From assembly GCF_947504215.1 (NCBI RefSeq), contig NZ_CANNGO010000006.1:124001-188000 (forward strand): a stretch of 64,000 nucleotides of DNA, in the 5' to 3' direction. The notes beneath the pieces are model-generated. The model saw nothing but the letters and a program-made list of their open reading frames with translations. It ran no database searches and was not told the DNA's origin. Made by a program: the position numbers and the translations under genes. Below are positions 31,774 through 42,394 of the stretch, one piece after another; the stretch's first letter is position 1, and each line of letters begins with the position of its first letter. The DNA is from an uncultured Ruegeria sp. (GTDB lineage: Bacteria; Pseudomonadota; Alphaproteobacteria; Rhodobacterales; Rhodobacteraceae).

Positions 31774-32649
31774 TTGGATAACGCGCAGCTGCTGATCAGC
31801 GGGCTGGCGAATGGCTGTGTCTACGGCCTGATCGCACTTGGCTTTGTTCTGATCTACAAAGCGACCGAGGCTGTGAATTTCGCGCAAGGCGATTTCATGA
31901 TGCTGGGCGCCTTCGTCACCATTGGCCTGACAAATACTGAATATATGGGCCTGCCCTTTTGGCTGGCTCTGCCGATCTCACTGGGGATCATGGGGGCTTT
32001 GGGCTACCTTCTGGATCGCCTGATCATCCGCCGCTTGTTTGGGGAAAGCCAGACCGCGGTTGTCATCCTCACCATCGCATTGGGTTTTGTGATCCGGTTT
32101 GTCGCTGGCCTGATCTGGGGACACGAACCGCAGACGCTGCAAAACCCATTGGCCGGCAAAGAAGTCCGGTTTGGCGGGCTGGTTCTGGGGATGGAGGATG
32201 TGGCTGTCATTGTCGTCACGATCCTGCTGACCTGGGGCCTTTACGTCTTTTTCAGCAAAACAAGATTGGGGCTGGCGATGCAGGGCGCCTCCCAGAACCA
32301 GCTGGCTGCCTATTACATGGGTATCCCTGTCAAACGTGTTCAGGGGATTATCTGGGCTTTAGCCGGAGTGGTGGCCGGAATCGCTGGCATTCTTTTTGCC
32401 GCTAAAGGGTCTGTTGATCCAACCACCGGCCTGTTGGGAATAAAGGCTTTTGCAGCTGCCGTGATAGGTGGGTTCGGCAGCCTTCCTGGTGCCTTGGCCG
32501 GAGGATTGATTGTTGGCGTTATAGAACCCTTTGCCAGCCGTTACATAGCAGCGGGTTACAGTCAGATCGCGCCATACGCTTTGCTTCTGGCGGTCCTCAT
32601 ATTCCGGCCCAACGGGCTGTTCAGTCAGGTTCGGGTCAAGAAGGTCTAA
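31774..32649 (+). CDS. livH: Branched-chain-type ABC transporter permease (LivH-like), TTG start
   Basis: LLISGLANGCVYGLIALGFVLIYKATEAVNFAQGDFMMLGAF; TTG at 31774 preceded by GGGGAGGAG. Confidence 0.9.
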   Translation: MDNAQLLISGLANGCVYGLIALGFVLIYKATEAVNFAQGDFMMLGAFVTIGLTNTEYMGLPFWLALPISLGIMGALGYLLDRLIIRRLFGESQTAVVILTIALGFVIRFVAGLIWGHEPQTLQNPLAGKEVRFGGLVLGMEDVAVIVVTILLTWGLYVFFSKTRLGLAMQGASQNQLAAYYMGIPVKRVQGIIWALAGVVAGIAGILFAAKGSVDPTTGLLGIKAFAAAVIGGFGSLPGALAGGLIVGVIEPFASRYIAAGYSQIAPYALLLAVLIFRPNGLFSQVRVKKV

Positions 32650-32653
32650 ACGC

Positions 32654-33751
32654 ATGCGGATTGTTTTCAAAACGGATTACATGCAGGATATCAGGCCGTG
32701 GAAAGACAGTTTTCAACTGACCATGTACTTGATCCTGCTGGTAATTGTCGCCGCAGCACCTTGGCTTCTGGATGACTTTTATCTCGGCGAGCTGACCAAC
32801 GTGCTGATCTGGGCCATCGCAGGTCTCGGCCTGATGATCCTGACGGGGCACACGGGTCAGGTCAGCCTGGGCCACGCAGCGTTTCTTGCCTTTGGCTGTT
32901 ATGCCAATGTCATCCTGATCGAGGCTGGAGTTCCCTTCCTGATCGCCTTCCCTCTGGCGGGTATCCTGACCGGGATTGCCGGCGTAACGGTCGCCATCCC
33001 TGCCCTGCGCCTGCATGGCATATACCTTGCGATTTTCACCATGGCCCTGTCCATCCTGATGGACGACGTCATCGTATTGGCCGAACCGATCACCGGCGGC
33101 GTCGCGGGCAAGTATCTGGGTGGCGTAGAAATCTTCGGCCATCTGGTCGACCGTTGGGCGACACCGGATCAGTTCTTCTGGCTGGTCCTGATCGTCGCTA
33201 TTTTTGTCACCCTTGGATATATCAACCTGCTGCGCGCACCGTTGGGGCGCAGCTTCATTGCCGTGCGCGATTCCGAGGTCTCGGCGCAGGCGATGGGTGT
33301 GGACGTTGCCAAAACCAAGACGCTCTCGTTTGCGCTGTCTTGTGCGGTGACCGGATGGGCCGGCGCGCTGATGGGGCTTTATGCCGGCGCGTTCAACAAC
33401 GAAACGTTCAGTGTCATAATCTCAATCCAGTTGCTGATGATGATCGTCATCGGCGGCTTGGGCTCAATCCACGGCGCCTTTCTTGGGGCTATCGTCATTG
33501 GCTTTCTGCCGCAGTTCTTGTCGATCTCGAAGGAATACGTTGCGGCGGCGTTTGGTGGTAACACGGTCGCCATCCCGGGGCTGGAATTTGGCATCTTCGG
33601 CGCGATCCTGATTTGCTTTATCCTGTTCGAACCCATGGGCATGTATGGCCGCTGGCTGAAAATCCGCACTTGGTTCGAGCTTTTCCCGTTTTACCGCAAA
33701 GACATGTTCAAACGTCAGAAATCCTATCTCAAGACGGAGCGTCTGAGATGA
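32654..33751 (+). CDS. livM: Branched-chain-type ABC transporter permease (LivM-like)
   Basis: LTGHTGQVSLGHAAFLAFGCYANVIL; SEVSAQAMGVDVAKTKTLSFALSC. Confidence 0.9.
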   Translation: MRIVFKTDYMQDIRPWKDSFQLTMYLILLVIVAAAPWLLDDFYLGELTNVLIWAIAGLGLMILTGHTGQVSLGHAAFLAFGCYANVILIEAGVPFLIAFPLAGILTGIAGVTVAIPALRLHGIYLAIFTMALSILMDDVIVLAEPITGGVAGKYLGGVEIFGHLVDRWATPDQFFWLVLIVAIFVTLGYINLLRAPLGRSFIAVRDSEVSAQAMGVDVAKTKTLSFALSCAVTGWAGALMGLYAGAFNNETFSVIISIQLLMMIVIGGLGSIHGAFLGAIVIGFLPQFLSISKEYVAAAFGGNTVAIPGLEFGIFGAILICFILFEPMGMYGRWLKIRTWFELFPFYRKDMFKRQKSYLKTERLR

Positions 33752-34512
33752 GTATGCTGGAGTTTGAAAACGTCACGCTAAAGTTCGGTGGCCTGACCGC
33801 TGTGAATGATCTGTCGTTCGAGGTTCAAGAAGGCGAGGTGTTTGCCATCGTCGGACCCAACGGTGCCGGTAAATCCACTGTATTCAATCTGATCTCGCGC
33901 TTTTACGATCCTTACGCGGGCTCTATCCGGTTTGACGGGCATGATCTGCTACAGGTGAAACCCTCGGGCGTTGCTGAATATGGGGTCGCGCGCACGTTTC
34001 AGAATATCGAGCTTTTCGAGCACGCGACTGTCCTGCAGAACCTGCTGGTCGGGCGGCATCGACATCGCAAAACCAATCTGGTCTCAGAGATCCTGTTCAC
34101 CCCCTCGGCGCGGCGCCAAGAGTTGGAGAACCGCGAAAAAGTCGAAGAAATCATCGATTTTCTCGATCTTCAAGCCTTCCGTGACAAGATGATTTCAGGC
34201 TTGCCCTATGGTGTGCGCAAAGTGGTCGAGGTCGCCCGCGCGCTGGCCACCGACCCAAAATTGCTGCTGCTGGATGAACCGGCCTCGGGCCTGTCTGTCG
34301 AAGAGACTACGGACATGCGCTGGTGGATCGATGACATCCGGCGGCAGATGGGGATCACGGTGTTGATGGTCGAACATGACATGGGGTTGGTATCCGGCGT
34401 GTCTGACCGGGTTTTGGCCATGGCCGACGGGGCAAAACTGGCCCTTGGCACCCCGGCCGAGGTACAGTCGCACCCCGCCGTGGTCGAGGCGTATCTGGGG
34501 AAAGCTTCATGA
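33748..34512 (+). CDS. livG: ABC transporter ATP-binding protein (LivG-like)
   Basis: GPNGAGKST; PYGVRKVVEVARALATDPKLLLLDEPASGL; start ATG 33748. Confidence 0.92.
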   Translation: MSMLEFENVTLKFGGLTAVNDLSFEVQEGEVFAIVGPNGAGKSTVFNLISRFYDPYAGSIRFDGHDLLQVKPSGVAEYGVARTFQNIELFEHATVLQNLLVGRHRHRKTNLVSEILFTPSARRQELENREKVEEIIDFLDLQAFRDKMISGLPYGVRKVVEVARALATDPKLLLLDEPASGLSVEETTDMRWWIDDIRRQMGITVLMVEHDMGLVSGVSDRVLAMADGAKLALGTPAEVQSHPAVVEAYLGKAS

Positions 34513-35282
34513 GTGAGCCAATCCTGAAGATCCGCAATATCGAGAGTTTCTATGGCCCGATCATGGCCATCCGTGGTGTCTCGCTGGATGTTCACCCAGG
34601 TCAGATCGTTTCTATTCTTGGGGCCAACGGCGCGGGCAAGACAACGCTGATGAAGACCGTGTCCGGTGTCATGGATCCTGAAAAGGGCAAGATCACCTTT
34701 GATGGGCAGGACATCCAAGGGTCTGAACCGCACAAGGTCGTGCAGAAAGGTATCGTACATGTTCCCGAAGGGCGCGAAGTCTTCCCCCTGCTCACAGTGG
34801 ATGAAAACCTGAGCCTTGGGGCTTATACGCTGACAGACAAAGCGCAGATCGAACGCGACCGGGACTTGGTTTTTAGCTATTTTCCGGTTCTGAAAGACCG
34901 TCGCGGGCAAGAGGCCGGAACCCTGTCAGGCGGTCAGCAACAGATGCTGGCAATCGGACGTGGGCTGATGGCCAATCCCAAGATCATGCTGTTGGATGAA
35001 CCCTCGCTCGGCCTGTCCCCGTTGCTGGTACAAGAGATCTTCGGCATCCTCAAACGCCTGAATGATGAACAGGACATGACAATGATGCTGGTTGAACAAA
35101 ACGCCCACGCAGCTTTGGAACTGGCCGATCATGGATATGTCATGGAGGTTGGCCGCATTGTCATGGATGGCGCGGCAGATGTTTTGCTAGAATCCGAAGA
35201 CATTCAGGATTTCTACCTTGGCGCTCAGCAAGACGGCGCGCGCGAAAATCGCCGCTGGAAGCGTAAAAAGACGTGGAGGTGA
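34509..35282 (+). CDS. livF: ABC transporter ATP-binding protein (LivF-like)
   Basis: [49 protein letters not shown]. Confidence 0.92.
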   Translation: MSEPILKIRNIESFYGPIMAIRGVSLDVHPGQIVSILGANGAGKTTLMKTVSGVMDPEKGKITFDGQDIQGSEPHKVVQKGIVHVPEGREVFPLLTVDENLSLGAYTLTDKAQIERDRDLVFSYFPVLKDRRGQEAGTLSGGQQQMLAIGRGLMANPKIMLLDEPSLGLSPLLVQEIFGILKRLNDEQDMTMMLVEQNAHAALELADHGYVMEVGRIVMDGAADVLLESEDIQDFYLGAQQDGARENRRWKRKKTWR

Positions 35283-35287
35283 CCCGG

Positions 35288-37174
35288 ATGGAGAACAGCC
35301 CCCTGCCCGCGCAGATCACGATCAACGGCGTTCAGTTTAATGCAACCCCGGGACAGCGCCCGCTGCGTGTGGATGGATGCGTCACGATTTGCCAGTTGTT
35401 CCAAAGCCGCTGCGCCGAGTTGGGTGATCGCACAGCACATCGTGAAAAAGACCTCGGTGTCTGGAAATCCTATTCCTGGGCCGATTACTGGCAGCATGCC
35501 AAATGGATCGGGCTGGCCTTACGCCAACTGGGACTGGAGCGCGGTGACGTGGTTTCCGTCCTGTCCGAGGATCGCAAGGAATGGGCCTGGTTCGACATGG
35601 GCATCCAAGGGATCGGCGGGATCGCCTCTGGCGTCTATACCACCGATGCCGCCAACCAGTTGCAATACCTGATCAATGACAGCGGCAGTCGATTTCTGAT
35701 CGTCGAGGACGAAGAACAACTGGACAAGTTTCTGGAGATCGAAGACGAGGTTCCAGATCTGCTCAAAGTCATCATCCTGGAAGACGAAGGCCTGCACGAA
35801 CTAGATCATCCGCGCTGCATGATGATCGAAGACCTTTACGACATTGGCAAACAAGCCGAGGCCGAAAACCCCGGATTGTTTGAAGCGGAGGTAGCGCTGG
35901 CAAAACCGCAGGATACAGCGTTGCTGGTCTATACGTCTGGAACAACCGGTCAGCCCAAAGGCGCGATGCTGAGCCATGAAAACATACTCGCCGCCATCGA
36001 ATCCGGTGCCCGCGCCCTGCCCACATTGGCAAGTGACGAACAGCTGTGTTTTCTACCGCTGTGCCACATCCTGGAGCGCGATGTGTCGGTCTTTTACCCG
36101 TTGGCGGGCAGATGCACGGTGAATTTCGCCGAAAGCCCCGAGACGGTGTTTGCCAACCTGCAAGAGGTGTCGCCAAGCACATTTACGGCCGTCCCGCGTG
36201 TGTGGGAGAAGATCTATTCTCAGGTCCAAATCCTGACCCAAGATGCAACACCCTTGGGGCGCCTTGCGTTTGGCATGGCCTTAAAAGCAGGACTGGCACG
36301 TGCTGAGTATCTGACATCCGGCAAGCCAGTCCCAGCGGGTGTTGCTGCGCGATATTGGGTTTGGGATCATTTGGTCCTCAAGAACGTACGGCGGATGCTG
36401 GGTATGGACAGGCTACGTCGCGGTGGATCCGGTGCAGCTCCGATTTCGACCGAGTTGCTGACATGGTATTGGGCCATTGGCGTTCCTCTGGTTGAAGGGT
36501 TTGGCATGACCGAGACGGCAGGCCTCGCGTCACTCAACACGACAGAAGAAAACAGGATCGGCACAATTGGCCGGGCTGTTGCAGGCAATGACATCCGCAT
36601 TTCGGATCAGGGTGAAATCCAACTGAAGGGCATGAATGTCTTTCAGGGGTATTGGCGCAACAACGCCAAAACGGCGGAAACCTTTACCTCGGACGGCTGG
36701 CTGCGCACGGGCGACTTGGGACATATCGATGACGACGGCTACATCACCATCACGGGTCGGTTGAAAGACATCATCATCACAGCCGGCGGCAAGAATATCA
36801 CCCCGGCTGAAATCGAAAGCCGATTGAAGTTCAGCCTTTATGTCTCGGACGCGGTCATCGTCGGAGATCAGCGGAAATTTTTGTCCGCGCTCATCATGAT
36901 AGATCAGGAAAACGTTGAAAAATTTGCACAGGACAGAAAAATTCCGTTTTCGAACTTCGCTTCTCTCTGCGCGGCACCCGCAGTGAAAGAACTGATCGGC
37001 GCCGAAGTGGCTACCGTGAACAAGGAATTTGCGCGCGTTGAACAGATCAAGGATTTCCGGTTGATCGACGTTTTATTGACCGCCGAGGACGATGAACTGA
37101 CCGCGACAATGAAGTTGAAACGCGGGCTGGTGGAAAAGAAACACGCACATCTCATTGAAGACATGTACAATTAG
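35288..37174 (+). CDS. AMP-dependent acyl-CoA synthetase/ligase (long-chain type)
   Basis: LLVYTSGTTGQPKGAMLSHENILAA; GFGMTETAG; YITITGRLKDIIITAGGKNITPAEIE. Confidence 0.92.
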   Translation: MENSPLPAQITINGVQFNATPGQRPLRVDGCVTICQLFQSRCAELGDRTAHREKDLGVWKSYSWADYWQHAKWIGLALRQLGLERGDVVSVLSEDRKEWAWFDMGIQGIGGIASGVYTTDAANQLQYLINDSGSRFLIVEDEEQLDKFLEIEDEVPDLLKVIILEDEGLHELDHPRCMMIEDLYDIGKQAEAENPGLFEAEVALAKPQDTALLVYTSGTTGQPKGAMLSHENILAAIESGARALPTLASDEQLCFLPLCHILERDVSVFYPLAGRCTVNFAESPETVFANLQEVSPSTFTAVPRVWEKIYSQVQILTQDATPLGRLAFGMALKAGLARAEYLTSGKPVPAGVAARYWVWDHLVLKNVRRMLGMDRLRRGGSGAAPISTELLTWYWAIGVPLVEGFGMTETAGLASLNTTEENRIGTIGRAVAGNDIRISDQGEIQLKGMNVFQGYWRNNAKTAETFTSDGWLRTGDLGHIDDDGYITITGRLKDIIITAGGKNITPAEIESRLKFSLYVSDAVIVGDQRKFLSALIMIDQENVEKFAQDRKIPFSNFASLCAAPAVKELIGAEVATVNKEFARVEQIKDFRLIDVLLTAEDDELTATMKLKRGLVEKKHAHLIEDMYN

Positions 37175-37198
37175 AAAAAACGTTAACGGGAGGAAAAG

Positions 37199-38359
37199 AT
37201 GAATAGCATAATCAAACGGCTGGCCGCGGCCACCGCTTTGACGGCGTCAGCGACGCTGGCCTGGGCAGACACACAAGGCGTATCCGACGATGAAATCGTC
37301 ATTGGCTCAGTCAATGATTTGAGCGGGATTTTTGCCGCCGTTGGTGTCCCGGCGACCAAAGGCGCCAATGTGGTCTTTGATCGGGTGAACGCCGAAGGTG
37401 GCGTGCATGGCCGCACCATCCGCTTTGTGGTCGAGGATAACGGCTACCAGATGCCGCGTGCGATGCAGGGCTATAACAAGCTTCTGAACCGCGACAAGGT
37501 GTTTGCCATGCTGCAATCGCTAGGGACGCCGATGAACGTTGCGGGGTTCAAACTGCTGGATCCCAAGGGCATCCCGAATGTCGCCCCACTGACAGCGGCC
37601 CGGCAGATGCTGCAAGAGCCGATGGACAACAAGTTCACGTCGTTCTCGACCTATTTTGATCAAAGCCGTATCGGCGTGAAATACCTGGCCGATCAGTTCG
37701 GATCACAGGCGGTTTGCACCATGTACCTGCCCACCGATTTTGGTGAGGAAATCCTGGAGGGCAGCAAAGCAGGTGCGGAAGAGGCTGGCATCTCTTTTGC
37801 GGCAGAGACCACGCATAAACCGGATGAAACTGATTTTGTTGGCTCGCTCAGCAAGCTCAAGGAAGAAGGGTGTGGCATCGTCACAATGGCCCTTGGTGTG
37901 CGTCAGGCGATCACTGTCGTTGGCACTGCCAAAAAGATGGGTCTTGCGGATATGAAGTTCCTCGGCACCTCTGCCAGTTTCCTGACCGTTGTGGCTCAGG
38001 TGCCCGGTGGTGTGACCGACGGGTTCTATGCCGCCGCGTCCTGGCAAGATCTCTGGGCGCGCGCCGACGAACCCGTTCCAGCCGCGTTTATCGAAGAGTA
38101 CAAAGCCGCGACCGGCGAAGATCCGGTCGGGTTTGCGATGCTGGGTTATTCGGCGGCCGAGATGATGGTCAAAGCGCTGGATGCGGCGGGCCCTAACTTG
38201 ACCCATGAGAGCTTTATCGCCGCAATGGAATCCCTCAATTATCAAGATGAGCTGGTGGGAAATCATATTTCGTACGGGCCTGATGACCATCAGGGGGCTG
38301 ATACGGTATTTGTGAACGTCGTAGAAAATGGCGCCTGGAAATTGGTTTACGAAGAGTAA
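37199..38359 (+). CDS. ABC transporter substrate-binding protein (LivK/Peripla_BP_6 family)
   Basis: Signal peptide; DDEIVIGSVNDLSGIFAAVGVPATKGANVVFDRVNAEGGVHGRTIRFVVEDNGY. Confidence 0.92.
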   Translation: MNSIIKRLAAATALTASATLAWADTQGVSDDEIVIGSVNDLSGIFAAVGVPATKGANVVFDRVNAEGGVHGRTIRFVVEDNGYQMPRAMQGYNKLLNRDKVFAMLQSLGTPMNVAGFKLLDPKGIPNVAPLTAARQMLQEPMDNKFTSFSTYFDQSRIGVKYLADQFGSQAVCTMYLPTDFGEEILEGSKAGAEEAGISFAAETTHKPDETDFVGSLSKLKEEGCGIVTMALGVRQAITVVGTAKKMGLADMKFLGTSASFLTVVAQVPGGVTDGFYAAASWQDLWARADEPVPAAFIEEYKAATGEDPVGFAMLGYSAAEMMVKALDAAGPNLTHESFIAAMESLNYQDELVGNHISYGPDDHQGADTVFVNVVENGAWKLVYEE

Positions 38360-38376
38360 CCAAACCTGACTATCAA

Positions 38377-38402
38377 CCGAAAGGGGCTGTCGTCCCTTTC
38401 GG
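38377..38402. terminator. Bidirectional-type hairpin between convergent genes
   Basis: Perfect 9-bp stem CCGAAAGGG-gctgtcgt-CCCTTTCGG. Confidence 0.6.
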
Positions 38403-38407
38403 AAACT

Positions 38408-39124
38408 TCATTTCAGTATTTTCTTCAGCGTCTTCCGAAGAGATTGCAATTTGGGCCGGGTGTAAATCTGAGCTGGTGTCAGATCCGCATACCCACCGTG
38501 ATCAATGACTCGAAAACCGCTTGGGTCATTGACGATCAGGAACTGGTTGAATGGCAGCGTGTAAATCGGCAAGTCCTGTGCCTCGCAAAAGTAGATCGCG
38601 TACGGAAAAACCTCACTGGGGCTGAATTCCTTGCTATGCTGCCAGATCGTTTTGGTGAAATCGTCACCGCCGATGAAGCCGTTTTTTCGAATTTTCGGAA
38701 GCATCGATAACAGGTCCATGGTAATCCCGCGCAAGGTATGATCCCCGTCGATATATGCAAAATCAAGCGAGCCGTCTGGAATTTGCAATTGCGCGTTTTT
38801 GGTCGTGTCCCGGATTTCGATGACCTTGTCCATATGCGGGCGCACGCGGTTTAATGCCTCCTCCCGGATTTCTTCAAACTCGACATTTGATCTGTTGGCG
38901 GGCTTGTTCCAATCTGGCAAGTTCCGCCAGGGATCGATCAGCGTGTAGGCTTCGATTGTCGGAATTTGCCCAAGCAGAATCTCAGCAAACTGCCCTTTCC
39001 AGACGCCAACCTCACATAAAGATACGCATTTCAGATCAGAGACCAGCCTGACCCATAACTGATGCCGGTTCTCGCTGGACGCGATGGCGCGTTCAACGAT
39101 GTCATCGATTGATGCTTCAACCAT
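38408..39124 (-). CDS. Class I SAM-dependent methyltransferase
   Basis: SLCEVGVWKGQFAEILL; LDFAYIDGDHTLRGITMDLLSMLPKIRKNGFIGGDDF. Confidence 0.8.
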   Translation of the reverse strand: MVEASIDDIVERAIASSENRHQLWVRLVSDLKCVSLCEVGVWKGQFAEILLGQIPTIEAYTLIDPWRNLPDWNKPANRSNVEFEEIREEALNRVRPHMDKVIEIRDTTKNAQLQIPDGSLDFAYIDGDHTLRGITMDLLSMLPKIRKNGFIGGDDFTKTIWQHSKEFSPSEVFPYAIYFCEAQDLPIYTLPFNQFLIVNDPSGFRVIDHGGYADLTPAQIYTRPKLQSLRKTLKKILK

Positions 39125-39274
39125 GGTGTTTCGCCCTCAATCGCGGCGCCCTGCCGGAAAAGACCTTACGCTCTTCTCAGTAATGGCCCGCCTTCGCGAA
39201 ACAGGTTTACAAATTCTTGGCTGATTATCTAACGGCTTCATCCAAAGCGGCATGATGCTGCTTAGTCCGTAAGC

Positions 39275-39305
39275 AAAAGGGCGCCCGCATGCACGCGGAC
39301 GCCCC
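39275..39305 (-). terminator. Terminator downstream of rpsI
   Basis: Minus strand GGGGCGTCCGCGTGCATGCGGGCGCCCTTTT. Confidence 0.75.
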
Positions 39306-39334
39306 GAAATCTAGGCTCGTAAAGCGATCTGGAG

Positions 39335-39826
39335 TTAACGCTTCGAGAACTGGAACGAACGACGCGCTTTGCGCTTACCGTATTTCTTACGTTCCACAAC
39401 ACGGCTGTCGCGAGTAAGGAAGCCAGCAGCTTTCAGCGCGCCACGCAGGGACGGATCGTACAGCTGCAGCGCTTTAGAAATGCCATGCTTGACCGCACCG
39501 GCCTGACCGGTCAGGCCACCGCCTTTGACGGTTGCAACAACGTCGAACTCACCTTCGACACCAGCAATCTGGAACGGCTGGCGCAGGATCAGCTGCAGAA
39601 CGGGGCGCGCGAAGTACACGTCCTGGTCTTTGCCGTTCACGGTGACCTTGCCGGAGCCCGGCTTGATCCAAACGCGGGCAACAGCGTCTTTACGCTTGCC
39701 GGTGGCGTAGGAGCGGCCCAGTTCGTCACGTACGGGTTCGCGGACGATGACTTCTTCAGCCACAGCTTCGACGCCTGCAACGGCGCTCAGCTCTTCGAGA
39801 GTATTGATCTGATCAGCCATGGTCAT
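39335..39826 (-). CDS. rpsI: 30S ribosomal protein S9
   Basis: [31 protein letters not shown]...[16 protein letters not shown]. Confidence 0.97.
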   Translation of the reverse strand: MTMADQINTLEELSAVAGVEAVAEEVIVREPVRDELGRSYATGKRKDAVARVWIKPGSGKVTVNGKDQDVYFARPVLQLILRQPFQIAGVEGEFDVVATVKGGGLTGQAGAVKHGISKALQLYDPSLRGALKAAGFLTRDSRVVERKKYGKRKARRSFQFSKR

Positions 39827-40284
39827 TAGCTCCGGGTGTTTTTCTTGTTCATGGATGCAACATCCAGAACTTCGGGCGCTTGCGCCTCGTGGGGATGCTC
39901 GGCACCGGCATAGACGCGCAGATTGGTCATAACCTGACGCGACAGGCGGTTGCCCGGCAGCATGCGCTTGACCGCCTGGGTCACAACGCGCTCGGGGTGT
40001 GCACCCTCAAGGATCTGCTGCTTGGTGCGCGACTTGATGCCGCCCGGGTGGCCGGTGTGCCAGTAGAAGTTTTCTTCGCGCTTCTTGCCGGTCATCTGGA
40101 TTTTGTCAGCGTTGATCACGATGACATTGTCGCCCATGTCCATGTTAGGGGTGAACGACGCTTTGTGCTTGCCACGCAGGCGCATGGCGACGATCGAGGC
40201 AAGACGGCCAAGAACAACGCCCTCGGCGTCGATCAGGATCCATTTCTTGTCGATGTCTGCAGGTGTTGCAGAAAAGGTTTTCAT
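39826..40284 (-). CDS. rplM: 50S ribosomal protein L13
   Basis: [62 protein letters not shown]. Confidence 0.97.
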   Translation of the reverse strand: MKTFSATPADIDKKWILIDAEGVVLGRLASIVAMRLRGKHKASFTPNMDMGDNVIVINADKIQMTGKKREENFYWHTGHPGGIKSRTKQQILEGAHPERVVTQAVKRMLPGNRLSRQVMTNLRVYAGAEHPHEAQAPEVLDVASMNKKNTRS

Positions 40285-40525
40285 GGCAGGATAGTCCTGT
40301 TTGATGTGAAAGACCGCCCCTTACGGAGCGGCCCGAATTCGATGGATGGGGTTTAGACCTAGCTGTAGAGCACGTCAATACACAGAAAGCTGTTTTAATC
40401 ATTCAAAAACAATGCGTTGTAAAATAGGTATTAAAATACCCCAAGTTTTCGGGCATATTCGCGCCCTGGCAAACGGCCTGCTATCATCTCTGTATATGAT
40501 TGCCACGATAGTGAAGGAGAATCCA

Positions 40526-40891
40526 ATGTCCGATCTGAATCAAGTTGTTTCTGATTATGGCGCTGCCTGGCAGGAAACGGATGCGGATAGACGGTTGGAA
40601 TTGCTGACGCGCTGCTTCGCAGACACCGGGCAATACACCGACCCGACGGCTGCCGTCAGTGGGCGACATAACCTGAGTGTTCATATTGGCGAAGTGCTGC
40701 AAAGCGCAGGAGGGCGAGTTGAAATCACCAGCGCCCCAAACTCACATCACGATGTGGTTCACTTTACCTGGCATATGGTTGCTGATGATGGGTCAAAAAT
40801 GGTCGAAGGTCATGACTTTGTCCGTTTGGACACGGATGGAAAAATCTCATACCTGTCGGGCTTTTTCGGTGATCCTGATCCCCTGACCTGA
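40526..40891 (+). CDS. Nuclear transport factor 2/SnoaL-like family protein
   Basis: YGAAWQETDADRRLELLTRCFADTGQYTDPTAAVSGRHNLSVHI. Confidence 0.75.
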   Translation: MSDLNQVVSDYGAAWQETDADRRLELLTRCFADTGQYTDPTAAVSGRHNLSVHIGEVLQSAGGRVEITSAPNSHHDVVHFTWHMVADDGSKMVEGHDFVRLDTDGKISYLSGFFGDPDPLT

Positions 40892-42295
40892 TCAGACACT
40901 GATTTGTTCAGGCGGATTGTCCAGCAAGGCACGCAATCGCAGCATCGCGTCTTCAAACTGGCGCAGTGAGATATGCCCGTTCACTGCAATGCGTACGGCG
41001 TTCGGCGCCCGCCCGTCCCGCAGGGCAAACTCATCCGCTGACCGTAGCTGTATGCCCTCTCTCTCAGCCGCGCGGCTGAATGCGGCAGACCGCCAGCCAG
41101 ATGGCAGATTCAACCAGACAAACGGAATATCGGAATCCCAGTTCAAATCAAACCCGCCTAAGGCATTCACGGCCACGCGAACATATTCGCCCATTTTGGA
41201 TCGGACGTCCGCGGCCAACTGCTGTGCACTTGGGTCCCCGAGCAGCAAGCGAGTCAATTCGGCCAATGGCTGTGCCAGTCCGAAATAACCGTATTCAGCA
41301 GACCGTCGCAAATCGCCACTGCGTTCCTTTGGTGCGATCGCAAACCCGACGCGCAGCGCTGGTGTCAACGTTTTTGAGATGGATGACACATGCCATCCCC
41401 GTTCAGGCGCAAGCGCGCGATAGCTGGGTGCGCGGGCCTCACCCATGCGATAGCAATCGTCTTCGATGATCTGAAGGTCGTATTTTCTGGCAATCTCGAC
41501 GACTTCTTTGCGCCGCTCCAGGGGTGAATGTCCCCCCGTTGGGTTCTGGACCTCGGGTGAAACGCAAATCGCCTGGGCATGGGTGTGCCGTAGAACATGG
41601 TCAAGCGCTTCGGGGCTGATCCCCCATTTGTCCATTTTTACACCGATGACATCAGCACGCATCAATTCGCCTGCACGGCGAAACCCGGCATAAGACAGGT
41701 CCTCGACCAAAACGACGGGCTTTGGGCCGCTCAAAATGGTTTGAAACACAACACACAAACCGCTTTGCCCACCATGGGTCAAAACGATGTCGTCGGCTGT
41801 CAGCACACCCAGCGGTAAATCCGACAACCAGTCGACCACCACCTGCCGCACCGACTGATAAGCGTCGCGTGTTGGATAGTTCATGAACATCCTTGGGTCG
41901 CCTTGGGCGATCTTTGCCAGGCACGCGCGGATCAGGGCCACCTGCCCAACATCTGGTAAACGCGGACTGAACAGGCTGACATTTGCCTCGTACTTGTCGT
42001 CGCGCAAGTGCAGCTGCCTGGACCAGACATCATCCAGAATTGGGGATTTCGGCGGGGCAACAAATGTACCACGTCCGACCTCTGCTTGTAGCAAGCCCTC
42101 ATCCGTTAGGATGGTATAAGCCCGCGCAACAGTACCTGGCGTAATTTGTAACCTATAGGCAAGTTCCCGCACCGGAGGCAGTTTTACGCCTACCGACAAC
42201 GTTTTGTTTTCAATGGATTTCCTTATTGTGTCGGCAACCACAGTGTACTTTGGTCCTTTGGATTTCGGCAGCGAGTCCGGCCAAATTGTATCCAT
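40892..42295 (-). CDS. MocR-type PLP-dependent GntR transcriptional regulator
   Basis: GntR HTH (IRKSIENKTLSVGVKLPPVRELAYRLQITPGTVARAYTILTDEGLL) fused to aminotransferase-like domain (SSISKTLTPALRVGF). Confidence 0.92.
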   Translation of the reverse strand: MDTIWPDSLPKSKGPKYTVVADTIRKSIENKTLSVGVKLPPVRELAYRLQITPGTVARAYTILTDEGLLQAEVGRGTFVAPPKSPILDDVWSRQLHLRDDKYEANVSLFSPRLPDVGQVALIRACLAKIAQGDPRMFMNYPTRDAYQSVRQVVVDWLSDLPLGVLTADDIVLTHGGQSGLCVVFQTILSGPKPVVLVEDLSYAGFRRAGELMRADVIGVKMDKWGISPEALDHVLRHTHAQAICVSPEVQNPTGGHSPLERRKEVVEIARKYDLQIIEDDCYRMGEARAPSYRALAPERGWHVSSISKTLTPALRVGFAIAPKERSGDLRRSAEYGYFGLAQPLAELTRLLLGDPSAQQLAADVRSKMGEYVRVAVNALGGFDLNWDSDIPFVWLNLPSGWRSAAFSRAAEREGIQLRSADEFALRDGRAPNAVRIAVNGHISLRQFEDAMLRLRALLDNPPEQISV

Positions 42296-42394
42296 TACAA
42301 TTCTTCCTTTGATTTTGACACAATTTCGAATGTATCAAACACATGTACCGAACATCTATCATTTGTGTCAATACAATTTGGAAGGAATACTGAG

